Below, piece after piece: positions 9,034 through 19,134 of a stretch of DNA of 64,000 nucleotides. Source of the DNA: an uncultured Paracoccus sp. (GTDB lineage Bacteria; Pseudomonadota; Alphaproteobacteria; Rhodobacterales; Rhodobacteraceae). The position numbers and the translations under genes are program-made. The DNA lies in NCBI RefSeq assembly GCF_945915435.1, contig NZ_CAMEFG010000015.1, positions 1 through 64,000 of the forward strand. Direction: 5' to 3'. Within the stretch, counting starts at the first letter, position 1. Every line of letters begins with the position of its first letter. The notes under the pieces are model-generated. The model ran no database searches, had not been told where the DNA came from, and saw only the letters and a program-made list of their open reading frames with translations.

Positions 9034-10197
9034 TCAGGCCAGCAGATGGCCGGAAATGATAATACGCTGAATTTCGCTGGAACCTTCGTAAATGCGCATG
9101 ATGCGCAGGTCCCGGTTGATCCGTTCGATGGGAAAGTCGCGGGTGTAGCCATAGCCGCCATGCAGTTGCAGCGCGGTATCGGCGATCTTGCCCGCCGCCT
9201 CGCTGGCGGCCAGCTTGGCCATGCTGGCGGCAAGCGAAAAGCGGGTGCCGTGGTCATGCGCCGCCTGACGCTGGCGCGCGGCATCCTGCGCCAGCAGCAG
9301 CGCCTGCCGGTAAGCCACGCCCATGTCGGCGATCATCCAGCGGATGCCCTGCCGGTCGCTCAGGGCCTGTCCCCCGATCACGCGGTCCTTCGCATAGGCG
9401 ATGGCGGCCTCCATCGCGGCCTGCGCCAGCCCCAGGCATTGCGCCGCGACCTCGATCCGGCCATTGTCCAGCACCTGCATGGCGGTGCGGAAGCCCCGGC
9501 CTTCCTCGCCCAGCAGCGCGCCCTCGGGCAGATGGCAGTCAAGGTTCAGGGTAAAGACATGCCCGCCCTTCAGGCCCATCGTGCGCTCGGGCGGGCCGGC
9601 GTCCAGCCCCGGCGTGCCCTTGGGCAGGATGAAGGCGGAAATGCCGCGATGGCCCTTGTCGGGGTCGGTCACCGCATAGACCACGATGAAATCGGCCACG
9701 CCCCCGTTCGAGATGAAGCACTTGGTCCCCTTCAGGTGCCAGCCGCCATCCACGCGGCGGGCGCGGGTCCTCATGTCGGCGGGATCGGAACCGGCGGTCG
9801 GTTCGGTCAGGGCGAATGCGCCCAGTGCCTCGCCGGTCGCGGCGCGGAGCAGCCATTCAGCCCGCTGCGCATCCGTGCCCCCGATCAGGATCGAATCCGT
9901 CGCCAGGTAATGCGCCGTCAACGCCGAAGCCGTGGACCCGCAGGCTCCCGCCACGATGGACACCGCCCGCAGCAGGCCCGGCGCGGAAATGTCCGAACCG
10001 CCGTATTCCTCGGGCAGGTTCGCGCCCATCATGCCCGCCTGCCCCAGCGCGGCAAGCTGGTCGTGGACGAAAGCGGCGGTCTCGTCCGTCGCGGCGGCGC
10101 GCGGCGCGATCTTGTCGGCGCAGAGCCGTTCCAGCACGTCGCAAAACATCGCCTCGGGTTCCGGCAGCATGTGCCAGGGGTCGTTCATCGCCATCAT
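9034..10197 (-). CDS. Acyl-CoA dehydrogenase inside the hut operon
   Basis: This 387-residue FAD enzyme belongs to the acyl-CoA dehydrogenase family. The FAD/substrate motif TEPTAGSD is at 131-138, the C-terminal signature QLHGGYGYTRDFPIER at 344-359, and the catalytic base is E371 in IYEGSSEIQR, the position used by short-chain enzymes. It overlaps the CoA transferase gene by ATGA; M3 at 10188 is an alternative start. It is embedded between hutG and hutU. Known hut steps do not need an acyl-CoA dehydrogenase, so it probably handles a side substrate. Oxidation of an imidazolepropionyl thioester to urocanoyl-CoA is one idea, made by analogy with the CaiA/CaiB pair of carnitine metabolism. An unrelated acyl-CoA is possible. 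Confidence 0.9.
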   Translation of the reverse strand: MMAMNDPWHMLPEPEAMFCDVLERLCADKIAPRAAATDETAAFVHDQLAALGQAGMMGANLPEEYGGSDISAPGLLRAVSIVAGACGSTASALTAHYLATDSILIGGTDAQRAEWLLRAATGEALGAFALTEPTAGSDPADMRTRARRVDGGWHLKGTKCFISNGGVADFIVVYAVTDPDKGHRGISAFILPKGTPGLDAGPPERTMGLKGGHVFTLNLDCHLPEGALLGEEGRGFRTAMQVLDNGRIEVAAQCLGLAQAAMEAAIAYAKDRVIGGQALSDRQGIRWMIADMGVAYRQALLLAQDAARQRQAAHDHGTRFSLAASMAKLAASEAAGKIADTALQLHGGYGYTRDFPIERINRDLRIMRIYEGSSEIQRIIISGHLLA

Positions 10198-11339
10198 TCG
10201 CCCTCGATTTCCAGATCGGCCAGGATTGCCGCACGGTCGGCCCCAAGCGCGGGGGCCGAGACCGGCGCCACCGGCTTTTCGCCGTCGAAACGCACCGGCT
10301 GGCCCACCACCGGCGCCGATCCAAGGCGCGGATGCGCCAACTCGCTGACAAGGCCGCGCGCGGCTGCATGTTCGTTCGACGCCGCCTGAGCGATGTCCCA
10401 GATCGGCGCGCCGGGCAGGCCAGCGGCGGAAAGGGCGGCGACGGCCTGATCGGTGGTCAGGCCCTGCGACCAGTTCTCGATCATCGCCCTGACGGCGGGT
10501 TCGTGTTCGGTGCGGCTTTCGTCGCTGGCAAAGCGCGGGTCGTCCGCCGCCTCGGGCGCACCGACAAGCCGGGCCAGCGACGCGAATTGCCGCGCGTTCA
10601 GGACCGCGATCACCACCTGCCCGTCGCGGGTCGCATAACAGCCGAAGGGCGTGGACAGCGGATGCCGGTTGCCGACACGCTGCGGCATCCGGCCCGCGAA
10701 AAGATGCAGCGCATGGCTGGTCGTCAGCATGGAAAACAGCGCGTCATACATGGCCACGTCCAGCGTGGCCCCCTGCCCGGTCCGGTCGCGCCCGACCAGC
10801 GCGGCCATGATCGACCACGCCGCGAAAAGCCCCGCCAGCAGGTCGGCGATCGCCTCGCCGGTCTTCAGCGGCTGGCCGCCTTCCTCGCCGGTCCCGGACA
10901 TCAGCCCCGACATGGCCTGCACCACCAGATCATAGGCGGGCAGGTCGCGAAACGGCCCCTCCTGCCCAAAGCCCGAGATCGAGCAATAGACCAGCCGCGG
11001 ATTGGCCGCGCGCAATTCGTCCGCGCCAAGACCCAGCCGCGCGGCGACGCCGGGGCGGAAGTTCTCGACCACCACATCCACGCGGGCGGCGATGTCGCGG
11101 GCCAGCGCCAGGTCATCCGCATCCTTCAGGTCCAGAACGATGCTTTGCTTGCCCCGGTTGTTCAGCGTGAACAGCGCGCTTTCGCCGTCCTTGAACGGGC
11201 CGATATGGCGGTAATCGTCGCCCGAGGGCGGCTCGACCTTGATCACCTGTGCGCCAAGATCGGCCAGCAGCGCCGTCGCATAGGGACCGGCCAGCACGCG
11301 TGACAGGTCCAGCACGCGGATACCTTGCAGCGGCTTCAT
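10194..11339 (-). CDS. Class III CoA transferase (CaiB/BaiF family)
   Basis: This 381-residue enzyme moves CoA between carboxylic acids. Family features are the N-terminal GIRVLDLSRVLAGPYA, the VVVENFRPGVAARLGLG segment, and the presumed catalytic aspartate D137 in AYDLVVQAMSG. It is joined by ATGA overlaps to hutG upstream and the acyl-CoA dehydrogenase downstream, so all three are probably translated together. With the dehydrogenase it makes a minimal activate-and-oxidise pair: an acid would receive CoA, be desaturated, and the product thioester could donate CoA to the next acid. The acid is unknown; an imidazole acid is suggested by context only. Confidence 0.9.
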   Translation of the reverse strand: MKPLQGIRVLDLSRVLAGPYATALLADLGAQVIKVEPPSGDDYRHIGPFKDGESALFTLNNRGKQSIVLDLKDADDLALARDIAARVDVVVENFRPGVAARLGLGADELRAANPRLVYCSISGFGQEGPFRDLPAYDLVVQAMSGLMSGTGEEGGQPLKTGEAIADLLAGLFAAWSIMAALVGRDRTGQGATLDVAMYDALFSMLTTSHALHLFAGRMPQRVGNRHPLSTPFGCYATRDGQVVIAVLNARQFASLARLVGAPEAADDPRFASDESRTEHEPAVRAMIENWSQGLTTDQAVAALSAAGLPGAPIWDIAQAASNEHAAARGLVSELAHPRLGSAPVVGQPVRFDGEKPVAPVSAPALGADRAAILADLEIEGE

Positions 11340-12139
11340 GCCCGCAATCCCGGCGCCAGCGCGGCCATACGCCCGAGGATCGCCTTCAGCGACACCCGCA
11401 GCGCGTGGGCCTTGGCCTCGTCATAAGCGAAGGGCGGGGCCTCGGTCGCCAGATGCGTCGATTGCGCCAGCTCCATCTGGATCGCGTGGACGCCTTGCGC
11501 AGGCTGACCGTAATGCCGCGTCGTCCAGCCGCCCTTGAAGCGCCCGTTCAGCACCCAGGGCCGGCCCGTCGCGGCTGCGACCTCCTGCGCGGCGGCCTCG
11601 ATGGCCGGCGCGCAGGAGACCCCGCCATTGGTCCCGATGTTGAAATCCGGCAGCACGCCTTCGAACAGGAAGGGGATGCGCGAACGGATCGAGTGGCAGT
11701 CATACAGGATCGCCACCCCGTGCCGTGCCTTCACCCGCTGGATCTGCGCGGCCAGCGCGGCGTGATAGGGCGCGTGGAACCGCGCCTTGCGGTCGGCGAT
11801 ATCCCCCGCGTCCGGCTCGGTTTCCCAGATCGGCTGGCCGTCGAAATCGGTCAGCGGCACCAGCCCGGTGGTGTTCTGGCCGGGATAGAGGCTGGCGTCG
11901 TCCGCCCCGCGATTGGCGTCGATGACATAGCGGTGGAACGTGGCCCGCACCGTCGTCGCACCCGGCAGCAGCCCGTCATAGAGGCGATGGATATGCCAGT
12001 CGGTATCGGCCAGCACGCGGCCGCGGTCGTTCAGCCGCGCGCGGATGTCGTCGGGCAGGAAGGTGCCGGTATGGGGCAGGCCGAGGATCACCGGGCCGTC
12101 GCCCTCATGGACCTGAACCGGGTCGGTCGTCTGGCTCAT
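11336..12139 (-). CDS. hutG: N-formylglutamate deformylase
   Basis: This 267-residue protein of the N-formylglutamate amidohydrolase family releases formate and glutamate in the last step of the five-step histidine pathway. Visible family motifs include [11 protein letters not shown] near the N-terminus, the [13 protein letters not shown] segment, [10 protein letters not shown] and [13 protein letters not shown]. The presence of hutF in the same locus confirms the formylglutamate route. It overlaps hutH upstream and the CoA transferase downstream, each by ATGA. Confidence 0.94.
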   Translation of the reverse strand: MSQTTDPVQVHEGDGPVILGLPHTGTFLPDDIRARLNDRGRVLADTDWHIHRLYDGLLPGATTVRATFHRYVIDANRGADDASLYPGQNTTGLVPLTDFDGQPIWETEPDAGDIADRKARFHAPYHAALAAQIQRVKARHGVAILYDCHSIRSRIPFLFEGVLPDFNIGTNGGVSCAPAIEAAAQEVAAATGRPWVLNGRFKGGWTTRHYGQPAQGVHAIQMELAQSTHLATEAPPFAYDEAKAHALRVSLKAILGRMAALAPGLRA

Positions 12140-13677
12140 GGCTGCACCTTGTTCAGCAGATCGGCGGGCAGCGCGTCAAGCAGCGCGCCATCGCGCACCA
12201 GCGCCGCGGCCTGGGCCAGGTCGGGCGCCATGTAGCGGTCCTGCGCCAGCGCGGGCACCGACCGCCGCAACCTCCCCAGCACCGCCTGAAGCGGGTCCGA
12301 GGTCTTCAGCGGCGCGCGGAACTCGACCCCCGCGCTGGCGCAAAGCAGTTCGATCCCGATGATCTGCGCAAGGTTGGCGTTCATCCGGCGCAGGCGGCGC
12401 GCGCCGTGGGCAGCCATGCTGACGTGATCTTCCTGATTGGCGCTGGTGGGCGTCGAATCGGTGCTGCACGGGTTCGCAAGATGCTTGTTCTCGCTCATCA
12501 GCGCGGCGCTGGTCACCTCGGCGATCATCAGCCCGCTGTTCAGGCCCGGATCGGGGGTCAGGAAGGGCGGCAGGTCATGGGACAGCGCCGGATCGACCAT
12601 CAGCGCGATGCGGCGTTGGGAAATGGCGCCGATCTCGGCCACGGCCAGCGCGATCTGGTCGGCGGCGAAGGCCACCGGCTCGGCGTGGAAGTTCCCGCCC
12701 GAGACGATCCGGTCCGCGCCGACCAGCACCAGCGGGTTGTCGGTGGCGGCGTTCGCCTCGATCTGCAAGGTGCGGGCGGCCTGGGTCAGCAGGTCGATGC
12801 AGGCGCCCGTGACCTGCGGCTGGCAGCGGATGCAATAGGGATCCTGGACGCGGGTGTCGCCTTCCCGGTGGCTTTCGCGGATCTCGGACCCTTCCATCAG
12901 CGCGCGGATGGCGCTGGCGGCGGCGATCTGGCCGGGATGGCCACGCAACTGGTGGATTTCATCCAGGAACGGCGCGGTCGATCCCATGATCGCATCCGTC
13001 GAAAGCGAGGATACGACCAGCGCGTTCCGCGCCGCGCCGAAAGCCTCCCACAGCCCCGCCAGCGCGAATGCGGTCGAGGCCTGCGTGCCATTGATCAGCG
13101 CCAGCCCCTCCTTGGCGGCCAGGACCACGGGGGCCAGCCCGGCGGCGGACAGCGCGTCGGCAGCCGCCATCTCGCGCCCCTGCCATGTCGCGCGCCCCTC
13201 GCCCAGCATGGCGGCGGCCATATGCGCCAGCGGCGCCAGGTCGCCCGAAGCCCCGACCGACCCTTGCGAGGGGATGACGGGCAGGACGCCCTGCGCCAGC
13301 ATATCCTCGATCAGCGCGATCACCTGCGGGCGCACGCCCGATGCGCCGCGGCCCAGCGACAGCAGCTTCAGCACCATGATCAGCCGCACGGTTTCCGGCT
13401 CGACCGGCTCGCCCACGCCGCAGCAATGCGACAGGATCAGGTTGCGTTGCAGCGTGGCGGTGTCGCGCGCCTCGATCTTGATCGAGGCCAGCTTGCCGAA
13501 GCCCGTGTTCACGCCATAGACCGGCTGGTCGCCATTGGCGGCGGCCTCGATGGCGGCGGCAGAGCGCGCAATGCCGTCGCGGGCACTGTCGGCCAGCCGC
13601 ACGGCCAGCCCCTCGCGCCAGACACGTTCCAGCTGGGCCAGGGTGGTTTCCCCCGGAATCAGGATCAGTTCAGACAA
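12136..13677 (-). CDS. hutH: Histidine ammonia-lyase
   Basis: This enzyme deaminates histidine to urocanate, the first step of the pathway. The A-S-G triad that cyclises into the MIO electrophile is in [15 protein letters not shown] place the start at TTG 13677 rather than ATG 13701. The TTG is preceded by GGAGG at a 5-base spacing, whereas the ATG has only a pyrimidine-rich leader. The TTG start gives 513 residues beginning [10 protein letters not shown], typical of HutH, and puts the triad at 143-145. The ribosome site and first codons lie inside the end of hutI (8-bp overlap), implying translational coupling. If the ATG is used the protein is 521 residues. Confidence 0.96.
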   Translation of the reverse strand: MSELILIPGETTLAQLERVWREGLAVRLADSARDGIARSAAAIEAAANGDQPVYGVNTGFGKLASIKIEARDTATLQRNLILSHCCGVGEPVEPETVRLIMVLKLLSLGRGASGVRPQVIALIEDMLAQGVLPVIPSQGSVGASGDLAPLAHMAAAMLGEGRATWQGREMAAADALSAAGLAPVVLAAKEGLALINGTQASTAFALAGLWEAFGAARNALVVSSLSTDAIMGSTAPFLDEIHQLRGHPGQIAAASAIRALMEGSEIRESHREGDTRVQDPYCIRCQPQVTGACIDLLTQAARTLQIEANAATDNPLVLVGADRIVSGGNFHAEPVAFAADQIALAVAEIGAISQRRIALMVDPALSHDLPPFLTPDPGLNSGLMIAEVTSAALMSENKHLANPCSTDSTPTSANQEDHVSMAAHGARRLRRMNANLAQIIGIELLCASAGVEFRAPLKTSDPLQAVLGRLRRSVPALAQDRYMAPDLAQAAALVRDGALLDALPADLLNKVQP

Positions 13678-14872
13678 ATTCGCCTCCGAAAACGCGGGCA
13701 TGAAGGGGGTTGAAGCCGATGCGATAGGTCAGTTCCGCCGGGTGGGCGACGTCCCAGATGGCAAGGTCGGCGCGCTGGCCGGGCGCGATCCGGCCCCGGT
13801 CGGCCAGCCCCAGCGCACGCGCGGCGTTGCGCGTCACGCCGGTCAGGCATTCCGAGGGCGTCAGCCGGAACAGCGTCGCGCCCATGTTCATCACCAGCAG
13901 GATCGAGGTCAGCGGCGAGGTGCCGGGATTGGCATCCGTCGCCAGCGCGATCGCCACGCCCGCATCGCGCAACGCCTGCACGGGGGGCAGTTGCGTTTCG
14001 CGCAGCGTATAGAAGGCGCCGGGCAGCAGCACCGCGACCGTGCCCGCCGCCGCCATCGCCGCGATCCCGTCCGCGCCCAGATATTCCAGGTGATCCGCCG
14101 AGATCGCCCCGCGCCGCGCCGCCATCGCCGCGCCGCCAAGGTCGGAAAGCTGCTCGGCATGCAGCTTGACGGGCAGCCCCAGGCTGGCGGCATGGTCGAA
14201 GACCTGCGCCATCTCGTCCGGGGTAAAGGCAATGCCTTCGCAGAACCCATCCACCGCGTCGATCAGCCCTTCGGCATGGGCGCGTTCCATACCCGCCATG
14301 ACAACGTCGCGGATATAGCCCGCGCGGTCGTCCTTGTATTCGGGCGGCAGCGCATGGGCGGCCAGCCAGGTCGTCACGACATGGACCGGACGGATTTCGC
14401 CGATCCTGCGGGCGACGCGCAGCATCTTCGCCTCGGTCTCGACGTCCAGGCCGTAGCCGGACTTGATCTCGATGGTGGTCACGCCCTCGGCGATCAGGTG
14501 ATCGACCCGGCGCAGCGCGGTTTCCAGCAGCGCGGATTCGTCGGCCTGCCGCGTGGCGCGGACGCTGGACAGGATGCCCCCGCCCGCACGCGCGACCTCT
14601 TCGTAACTGGCGCCTTCCAGCCGCATCTCGAATTCCCGCGCGCGGTCGCCGCCGAAAACGACATGGGTGTGGCAATCGACCAGGCCGGGCGTGACCAGCC
14701 GCCCGCCAAGATCGCGGCGGGGGGCATCCGAAAACTGCACAGGCAGCGAATCCGCCGCGCCGACCCAGGTGATTCGCCCATCGGCAAGGACGATGGCGGC
14801 ATCCTCGATGATCCCGTAACCCCCTGAATCACCATCCATTGTCGCGACCGAGAGATTGTTCAGGACGTTCAT
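13670..14872 (-). CDS. hutI: Imidazolonepropionase
   Basis: This 400-residue metal-dependent amidohydrolase opens imidazolonepropionate to N-formimidoylglutamate. Metal-binding motif [12 protein letters not shown] has H68 and H70; downstream ligands fall in [10 protein letters not shown] and the aspartate of ATDANPGTS. The open frame extends much further upstream, antisense to hutF, but the ATG at 14872 has AAGGTGGGAAAG before it and gives the normal length. It is the first gene of the leftward hut operon, divergent from hutF with a 78-base shared control region. Confidence 0.96.
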   Translation of the reverse strand: MNVLNNLSVATMDGDSGGYGIIEDAAIVLADGRITWVGAADSLPVQFSDAPRRDLGGRLVTPGLVDCHTHVVFGGDRAREFEMRLEGASYEEVARAGGGILSSVRATRQADESALLETALRRVDHLIAEGVTTIEIKSGYGLDVETEAKMLRVARRIGEIRPVHVVTTWLAAHALPPEYKDDRAGYIRDVVMAGMERAHAEGLIDAVDGFCEGIAFTPDEMAQVFDHAASLGLPVKLHAEQLSDLGGAAMAARRGAISADHLEYLGADGIAAMAAAGTVAVLLPGAFYTLRETQLPPVQALRDAGVAIALATDANPGTSPLTSILLVMNMGATLFRLTPSECLTGVTRNAARALGLADRGRIAPGQRADLAIWDVAHPAELTYRIGFNPLHARVFGGEFV

Positions 14873-14907
14873 CTTTCCCACCTTGGAATGATCTGCGCTT
14901 GGTGATA

Positions 14908-14917
14908 TGTCTAAACT
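14908..14917. promoter_or_regulatory. Candidate HutC operator between hutI and hutF
   Basis: The imperfect palindrome TGTCTAAACT sits in the middle of the short hutI-hutF divergent region. GntR/HutC-type regulators bind dyads of the general form TGTnTAnACA, and this half-matches it. The position would let one site control both directions, and the regulator gene is next door. The match is short and imperfect, so confidence is low. Confidence 0.35.
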
Positions 14918-14950
14918 TATTTGCGCCGGTATGGCAAGGAGAATCTGGTG

Positions 14951-16312
14951 ATGGAACTGTGGGCGGAACGCGCGCTGCTGCCTGAAGGCTGGGCGGAAAA
15001 CGTATTGGTCCGGATCGGCGCGGATGGCCGCATCGCCTCGGTCGCCGCCGGCTCGGCCCCGCAGGGCCAGCGGGTCGGGCTGCTGCTGCCCGCGCTGGCC
15101 AACCTGCACTCGCATGCCTTTCAGCGGGCGATGGCGGGCCTGTCCGAGGGGCGTGGCGACCAGCCCCGCGACAGCTTCTGGACCTGGCGGCAGATCATGT
15201 ATCGCTTTCTGGACCACCTGACGCCCGACGACGTGGAAACCATCGCCGCGCTGGTCCAGATGGAGATGCTCGAGGCAGGTTATGCCACCAATGTCGAGTT
15301 CCACTATCTGCACCACCGTCCCGATGGTGGTCCTTACGACGACATCGCCGAAATGTCGGCGCGCATCGGTGCCGCCGCCGCGCGGACGGGGATCGGCCTG
15401 ACCCTGCTGCCGGTGCATTACCAGTTCGGCGGCTGCGACCGCCGCCCGCTTGGGCCGGGCCAGCGGCGTTTCGGCACGACGCCCGATGAATTCGCCGCGC
15501 TGCTGGATGCCGCCGAGGCCGGCCTGCGCCACCTGCCCGCCGACACCGGCATCGGCGTCGCCCCGCATTCGCTGCGCGCCGTTTCGCCCGAGGCGCTGGC
15601 CCTTTGCGCCGCGCTTCGCCCCGGCCGGCCCCTGCACCTGCACATCGCCGAGCAGATCCCCGAGGTCGAGGAAGTCACCGCCGCCTATGGACGCCGCCCG
15701 GTCGAATGGCTGCTGGAAAACGCCGCCCCCGACCGCCGCTGGACGCTGATCCACGCCACCCAAATGACCCCGGACGAAACCCGCGCGCTGGCAGCGACCG
15801 GGGCGGTTGCGGGGCTGTGCCCGATCACCGAATCCAGCCTTGGCGACGGGATCTTTGACGGCCAGCGGTGGATCGAGGCCGGGGGGCGGCTTGGCATCGG
15901 GTCCGACAGCAACATCCGCATCGCCCTGACCGAGGAACTGCGCACGCTGGAATACAGCCAGCGGCTGCGCGACACCGCCCGCGCCGTGCTGGCCAGCCGC
16001 GAGAAATCCACGGGGCGGATGCTTTACGACGCCGCAGCAGATGGCGGCGCGACCGCAGCGGGGCGCGACACCGGCGCGATCCGCGCGGGGCTTTGGGCCG
16101 ATCTTGCCGCCGTTTCGCTGGAAAATACGGTGATGGCGGGGCGCAGGGGCGACGAAATGCTCGACAGCCTGATCTTTGCGGGCCATGACGGTCTGATCCG
16201 CGACCTCTGGTCGGCGGGCCGCCATGTGGTGCAGGATGGGCGGCATGTCGAACATGACCGCATCAGCCGGGATTACATTCAATGCGTGAAGCGGCTTCAG
16301 GACAGGATGTGA
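14951..16312 (+). CDS. hutF: Formimidoylglutamate deiminase
   Basis: This 453-residue amidohydrolase converts N-formimidoylglutamate to N-formylglutamate and ammonia; with hutG it defines the five-step route. Metal ligands are visible at H53/H55 in [11 protein letters not shown], the histidine of LHLHIAEQ and the aspartate of GIGSDSNI. The ATG at 14951 was chosen; an AAGGAG site lies 9 bases upstream. A GTG one codon earlier is equally reachable, and a TTG ten codons earlier lacks a site. It is divergent from hutI and overlaps the regulator gene hutC at its 3' end. Confidence 0.95.
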   Translation: MELWAERALLPEGWAENVLVRIGADGRIASVAAGSAPQGQRVGLLLPALANLHSHAFQRAMAGLSEGRGDQPRDSFWTWRQIMYRFLDHLTPDDVETIAALVQMEMLEAGYATNVEFHYLHHRPDGGPYDDIAEMSARIGAAAARTGIGLTLLPVHYQFGGCDRRPLGPGQRRFGTTPDEFAALLDAAEAGLRHLPADTGIGVAPHSLRAVSPEALALCAALRPGRPLHLHIAEQIPEVEEVTAAYGRRPVEWLLENAAPDRRWTLIHATQMTPDETRALAATGAVAGLCPITESSLGDGIFDGQRWIEAGGRLGIGSDSNIRIALTEELRTLEYSQRLRDTARAVLASREKSTGRMLYDAAADGGATAAGRDTGAIRAGLWADLAAVSLENTVMAGRRGDEMLDSLIFAGHDGLIRDLWSAGRHVVQDGRHVEHDRISRDYIQCVKRLQDRM

Positions 16313-17022
16313 CCGGGCAAGCCGCCAGCCGGGGGCTGTCCAAAGCCCAGGTCATCGCGCAAGAGGTGCGCCGCCGCATCGTGGACCGCGAATGGCGGCA
16401 AGGCGACCGCATCCCCGACGAGGCCGAGCTGGCGGTCGAGTTCGGCGTCGCCCGCGCCACCGTCAACAAGGCCCTGCAACTGGTGGCCGAGGAAGGGCTG
16501 CTGGACCGCCGCCGCCGCGCGGGCACGCATGTCACGGTGAACCCGATCCGCAAGGCGACCTTCTCGATCCCCATCGTGCGCGAACAGGTCGAGCAGCTTG
16601 GCATGGAATACGGCCACCGGCTGGTCGCAAAGCGCATGGCCCCCCTGCCCGCCGATATCGCGACCCGCATGGACCTGCCGCAGGGCCAGGTGCTGATCCA
16701 TCTGCGCAACGTCCATCTGGGCGACGGCCGCCCCTTCCAGACCGAAGAGCGCTGGATCAACCCCGAAACCGTCCCCGGCATCGCCGAGGTCGATTTCCGC
16801 AAGGCCAACGCCAACGAATGGCTGGTCCGCAACGCCCCCTATACACACGCCGAACTGACGTTTTCCGCAGAAAACGCCAGCCACCGCGATGCCCGCCTGC
16901 TGGATACGCGCAAGGGCCAGGCGCTGCTGATCGTCCACCGGCTGACATGGAACGACCTTGGCCCGATCACCTTCGTCCGGCTGGCCTTCCATCCGGGCTA
17001 TTCCATGTCCACCGCACATTGA
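16309..17022 (+). CDS. hutC: HutC, GntR-family repressor of histidine utilisation
   Basis: This is a GntR/HutC-subfamily regulator. An N-terminal winged helix ([18 protein letters not shown] recognition segment, wing RRRRAGTHV) is followed by a UTRA ligand domain ([15 protein letters not shown]..., [28 protein letters not shown]). In known hut systems urocanate is the inducer. The start is uncertain. GTG 16309 overlaps the hutF stop as GTGA with AGGA six bases upstream and gives 237 residues. ATG 16282 gives 246 residues but lacks a good site. It is co-transcribed with hutF and probably autoregulated through the hutI-hutF intergenic region. Confidence 0.93.
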   Translation: MTGQAASRGLSKAQVIAQEVRRRIVDREWRQGDRIPDEAELAVEFGVARATVNKALQLVAEEGLLDRRRRAGTHVTVNPIRKATFSIPIVREQVEQLGMEYGHRLVAKRMAPLPADIATRMDLPQGQVLIHLRNVHLGDGRPFQTEERWINPETVPGIAEVDFRKANANEWLVRNAPYTHAELTFSAENASHRDARLLDTRKGQALLIVHRLTWNDLGPITFVRLAFHPGYSMSTAH

Positions 17023-17033
17023 CCGCCGTGCGG

Positions 17034-19127
17034 CTACATGAACAGGTGCGCCTCGTCGATGGCGCGGCGCAAGAAGTTCTCGCGGTCGGCCTCGGGCTGC
17101 CAACCCAGCAGGTTGCGCGCCCTGGCGTTGTCGAAGCGCGACAGGTGGCCGCGCGATTTCCAGTCGGCCAGGATCGGGCCATGCGCATCCTTGCGCCGCA
17201 GCGCATAACGCTTCAGCCCCTGCTTGACCTGATCGGCGGCCCATAGCAGCGTCAGGTTGGACGAGGTGACCCGCAGCTTCGCACCCAGCCGCCGGTGGAT
17301 CGCATCGAAATAATCGCGCCCCGTCAGCAGGGGCTGGCCGGTGAGGTTGAAGCTCTGGTCCACGGCCTCGGGCCGCTCCATCATCGCGATCAGCCCGTCC
17401 GAGGCGTCGTCGGCCAGGACGAAAGGCAAGATGTTGCGCCCGCTGCCCCACAGCCTGACCGCCCCCGCGCCATGCCAGCGCCCGATGCCCCAATGCTGAA
17501 GCGGCCCGCCGTCGCCCACCACGATGCCGGGCCGCGCGATGACCAGCGGCACGCCGCCTTGCGCGCGATGGGCCAGCAACTGGCGTTCGCATTCCGCCTT
17601 GGAGCGGGCATAGAGATTGCGCCGCTCAAGATCGCCGAAGGGGGTGTCCTCGGTAATCACCTGCGCCGGGTCGGACATGTCGTAGGATGCGATGGTCCCG
17701 GTATAGACCAGCCGCCCGACACCCGCCGCCTGCGCCGCCCGCGCGATGCGCAGCGCGGTGCCGACATCGTTCTTCAGCGCGCTTTCCCAGCTATGGTCGT
17801 GCGACCGCGCAAGGTTGAAGACGCAGTCGATCCCCTGCATCGCGCGGGCCAGCCCTTCCTCGTCCTGCAAGGATGCCCCGACCAGTTCCACCCGGTCGGC
17901 GATATCGGCGAAGGGTCCGCTGCGCCCGCGCGACAGCACGCGCACGTCATGGCCCTTTTCGACCAGCCGCCGGGTCAGGTTGCGCCCGATGAAGCCGGTG
18001 CCGCCGATGACCATGACCCGCGGCGCGGGCTGGCCCGCAGGCACGGCGGGAACCGGCGGCAAGGGCGGCAGGGCGGCCAGCGCATGCTCGATCCCCTGCA
18101 TGGCCAGCATGGCCTTTTCGGGGGTGAAGCGCGGATCGGGGCTGTTCTTGCGGATACCGCCGTAGAACCCGGCGACCGTGCCGCGAAAGCTTAGCCCATA
18201 GGGGCTTTTCTGGTTCAGCGATCCGGCCTGGCGCAGCGCGTTGACCACGCCTTCGCGCAGATGCTGGCCCGCCTGCGCCAGTTCCTTGCGCAAGGGGTTC
18301 AGCACCAGTTCCGACGTATTTTCGCGCGACACCACCAGCGTATCGGCGGCGTAATCCAGCCGCGCCATCCCCGACGATCCCCGCACCGTGACCGAACGGT
18401 CGTCGAATGTCTCGACCAGCGACAGGGCGATGGTCAGGTCCACATCCCCCGCGCGCGCAAGGATGCGCCAGCTTTGCGGACGACGCCCGCCCCCCGGAAT
18501 GTCGATCCACTGGCCAAGGGCGACGTGATCCACCTCGATCGGGCCAAGCAGTTCGGTCGCCAGCGAAAACGGATGCGGCCCCAGTTCCAGCAGCAGGTTG
18601 CGGGTGTCGCGCATCAGCCAGATGCCGTAAGGACCCGAGCGCAGCGGCGGCAGGGGCAGCGACCAGTTGACTTGCACGCCGGACACCAGCCCAAGCCCTC
18701 CGCCGTCGCGCAGCGCCTGCAAGCGCCGGAAGGACGGCAAGGCCAGGAAATTGTGGCAAACCCCCAGCACCTTGCCCGCCTGCGCCGCGCCCTCGGCCAT
18801 CTCGCGCAGTTCGGCCACGGACAGAGCGGCGGGCTTTTCGACCAGCACATGCAACCCCGCCCGCAGGCATTGCAGCGCAAGATCGCGATGCAGATGCGGC
18901 GGCGTCAGGATATGGACCGCATCGCAAACGCCCGCGTCGATCATCACCTGCAAATCGTCGAAGGCGGCGATGCCGTAGCTGGCGGCAAGCCCCGCCGCCG
19001 CCTCGGCGGCAGGGTCGCAGACGGCGGCAAGGCGCAGCCCCGGCGTGGCCCGGATCGCATCCGCATGCCACGAGGCGATATAGCCTGCGCCGACGATACC
19101 GACGCGATATTCCGGCGTGGCCGTCAT
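17034..19127 (-). CDS. Fused Gfo/Idh/MocA oxidoreductase and extended-SDR epimerase
   Basis: This 697-residue protein joins two enzymes normally made separately. Residues 7-350 are a Gfo/Idh/MocA sugar dehydrogenase with nucleotide motif GIVGAGYIAS and catalytic E97-K98-P99. After a Pro-rich linker (353-368), residues 370-690 form an NAD-dependent epimerase/dehydratase with GGTGFIG at 375-381 and the active pair Y506/K510 (YARSK). ATG 19127 was chosen for its GAGG site 5 bases upstream. The glycosyltransferase gene ends 7 bases before it on the same strand, so the two probably form an operon for a surface or exported sugar. The substrate is not evident. Confidence 0.88.
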   Translation of the reverse strand: MTATPEYRVGIVGAGYIASWHADAIRATPGLRLAAVCDPAAEAAAGLAASYGIAAFDDLQVMIDAGVCDAVHILTPPHLHRDLALQCLRAGLHVLVEKPAALSVAELREMAEGAAQAGKVLGVCHNFLALPSFRRLQALRDGGGLGLVSGVQVNWSLPLPPLRSGPYGIWLMRDTRNLLLELGPHPFSLATELLGPIEVDHVALGQWIDIPGGGRRPQSWRILARAGDVDLTIALSLVETFDDRSVTVRGSSGMARLDYAADTLVVSRENTSELVLNPLRKELAQAGQHLREGVVNALRQAGSLNQKSPYGLSFRGTVAGFYGGIRKNSPDPRFTPEKAMLAMQGIEHALAALPPLPPVPAVPAGQPAPRVMVIGGTGFIGRNLTRRLVEKGHDVRVLSRGRSGPFADIADRVELVGASLQDEEGLARAMQGIDCVFNLARSHDHSWESALKNDVGTALRIARAAQAAGVGRLVYTGTIASYDMSDPAQVITEDTPFGDLERRNLYARSKAECERQLLAHRAQGGVPLVIARPGIVVGDGGPLQHWGIGRWHGAGAVRLWGSGRNILPFVLADDASDGLIAMMERPEAVDQSFNLTGQPLLTGRDYFDAIHRRLGAKLRVTSSNLTLLWAADQVKQGLKRYALRRKDAHGPILADWKSRGHLSRFDNARARNLLGWQPEADRENFLRRAIDEAHLFM

Positions 19128-19134
19128 GGAAACC

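Noticed and set aside
7696..10389. An 897-codon plus-strand frame across hutU and the acyl-CoA dehydrogenase
   Set aside because: It is antisense to two genes with intact active sites, and its composition (Arg, His, Gly, Gln) is typical of shadow frames in GC-rich DNA.
13670..16282. An 870-codon minus-strand frame covering hutI and running antisense through hutF
   Set aside because: Only the last 400 codons match imidazolonepropionase; the rest is antisense to hutF, and a good ribosome site supports the start at 14872.
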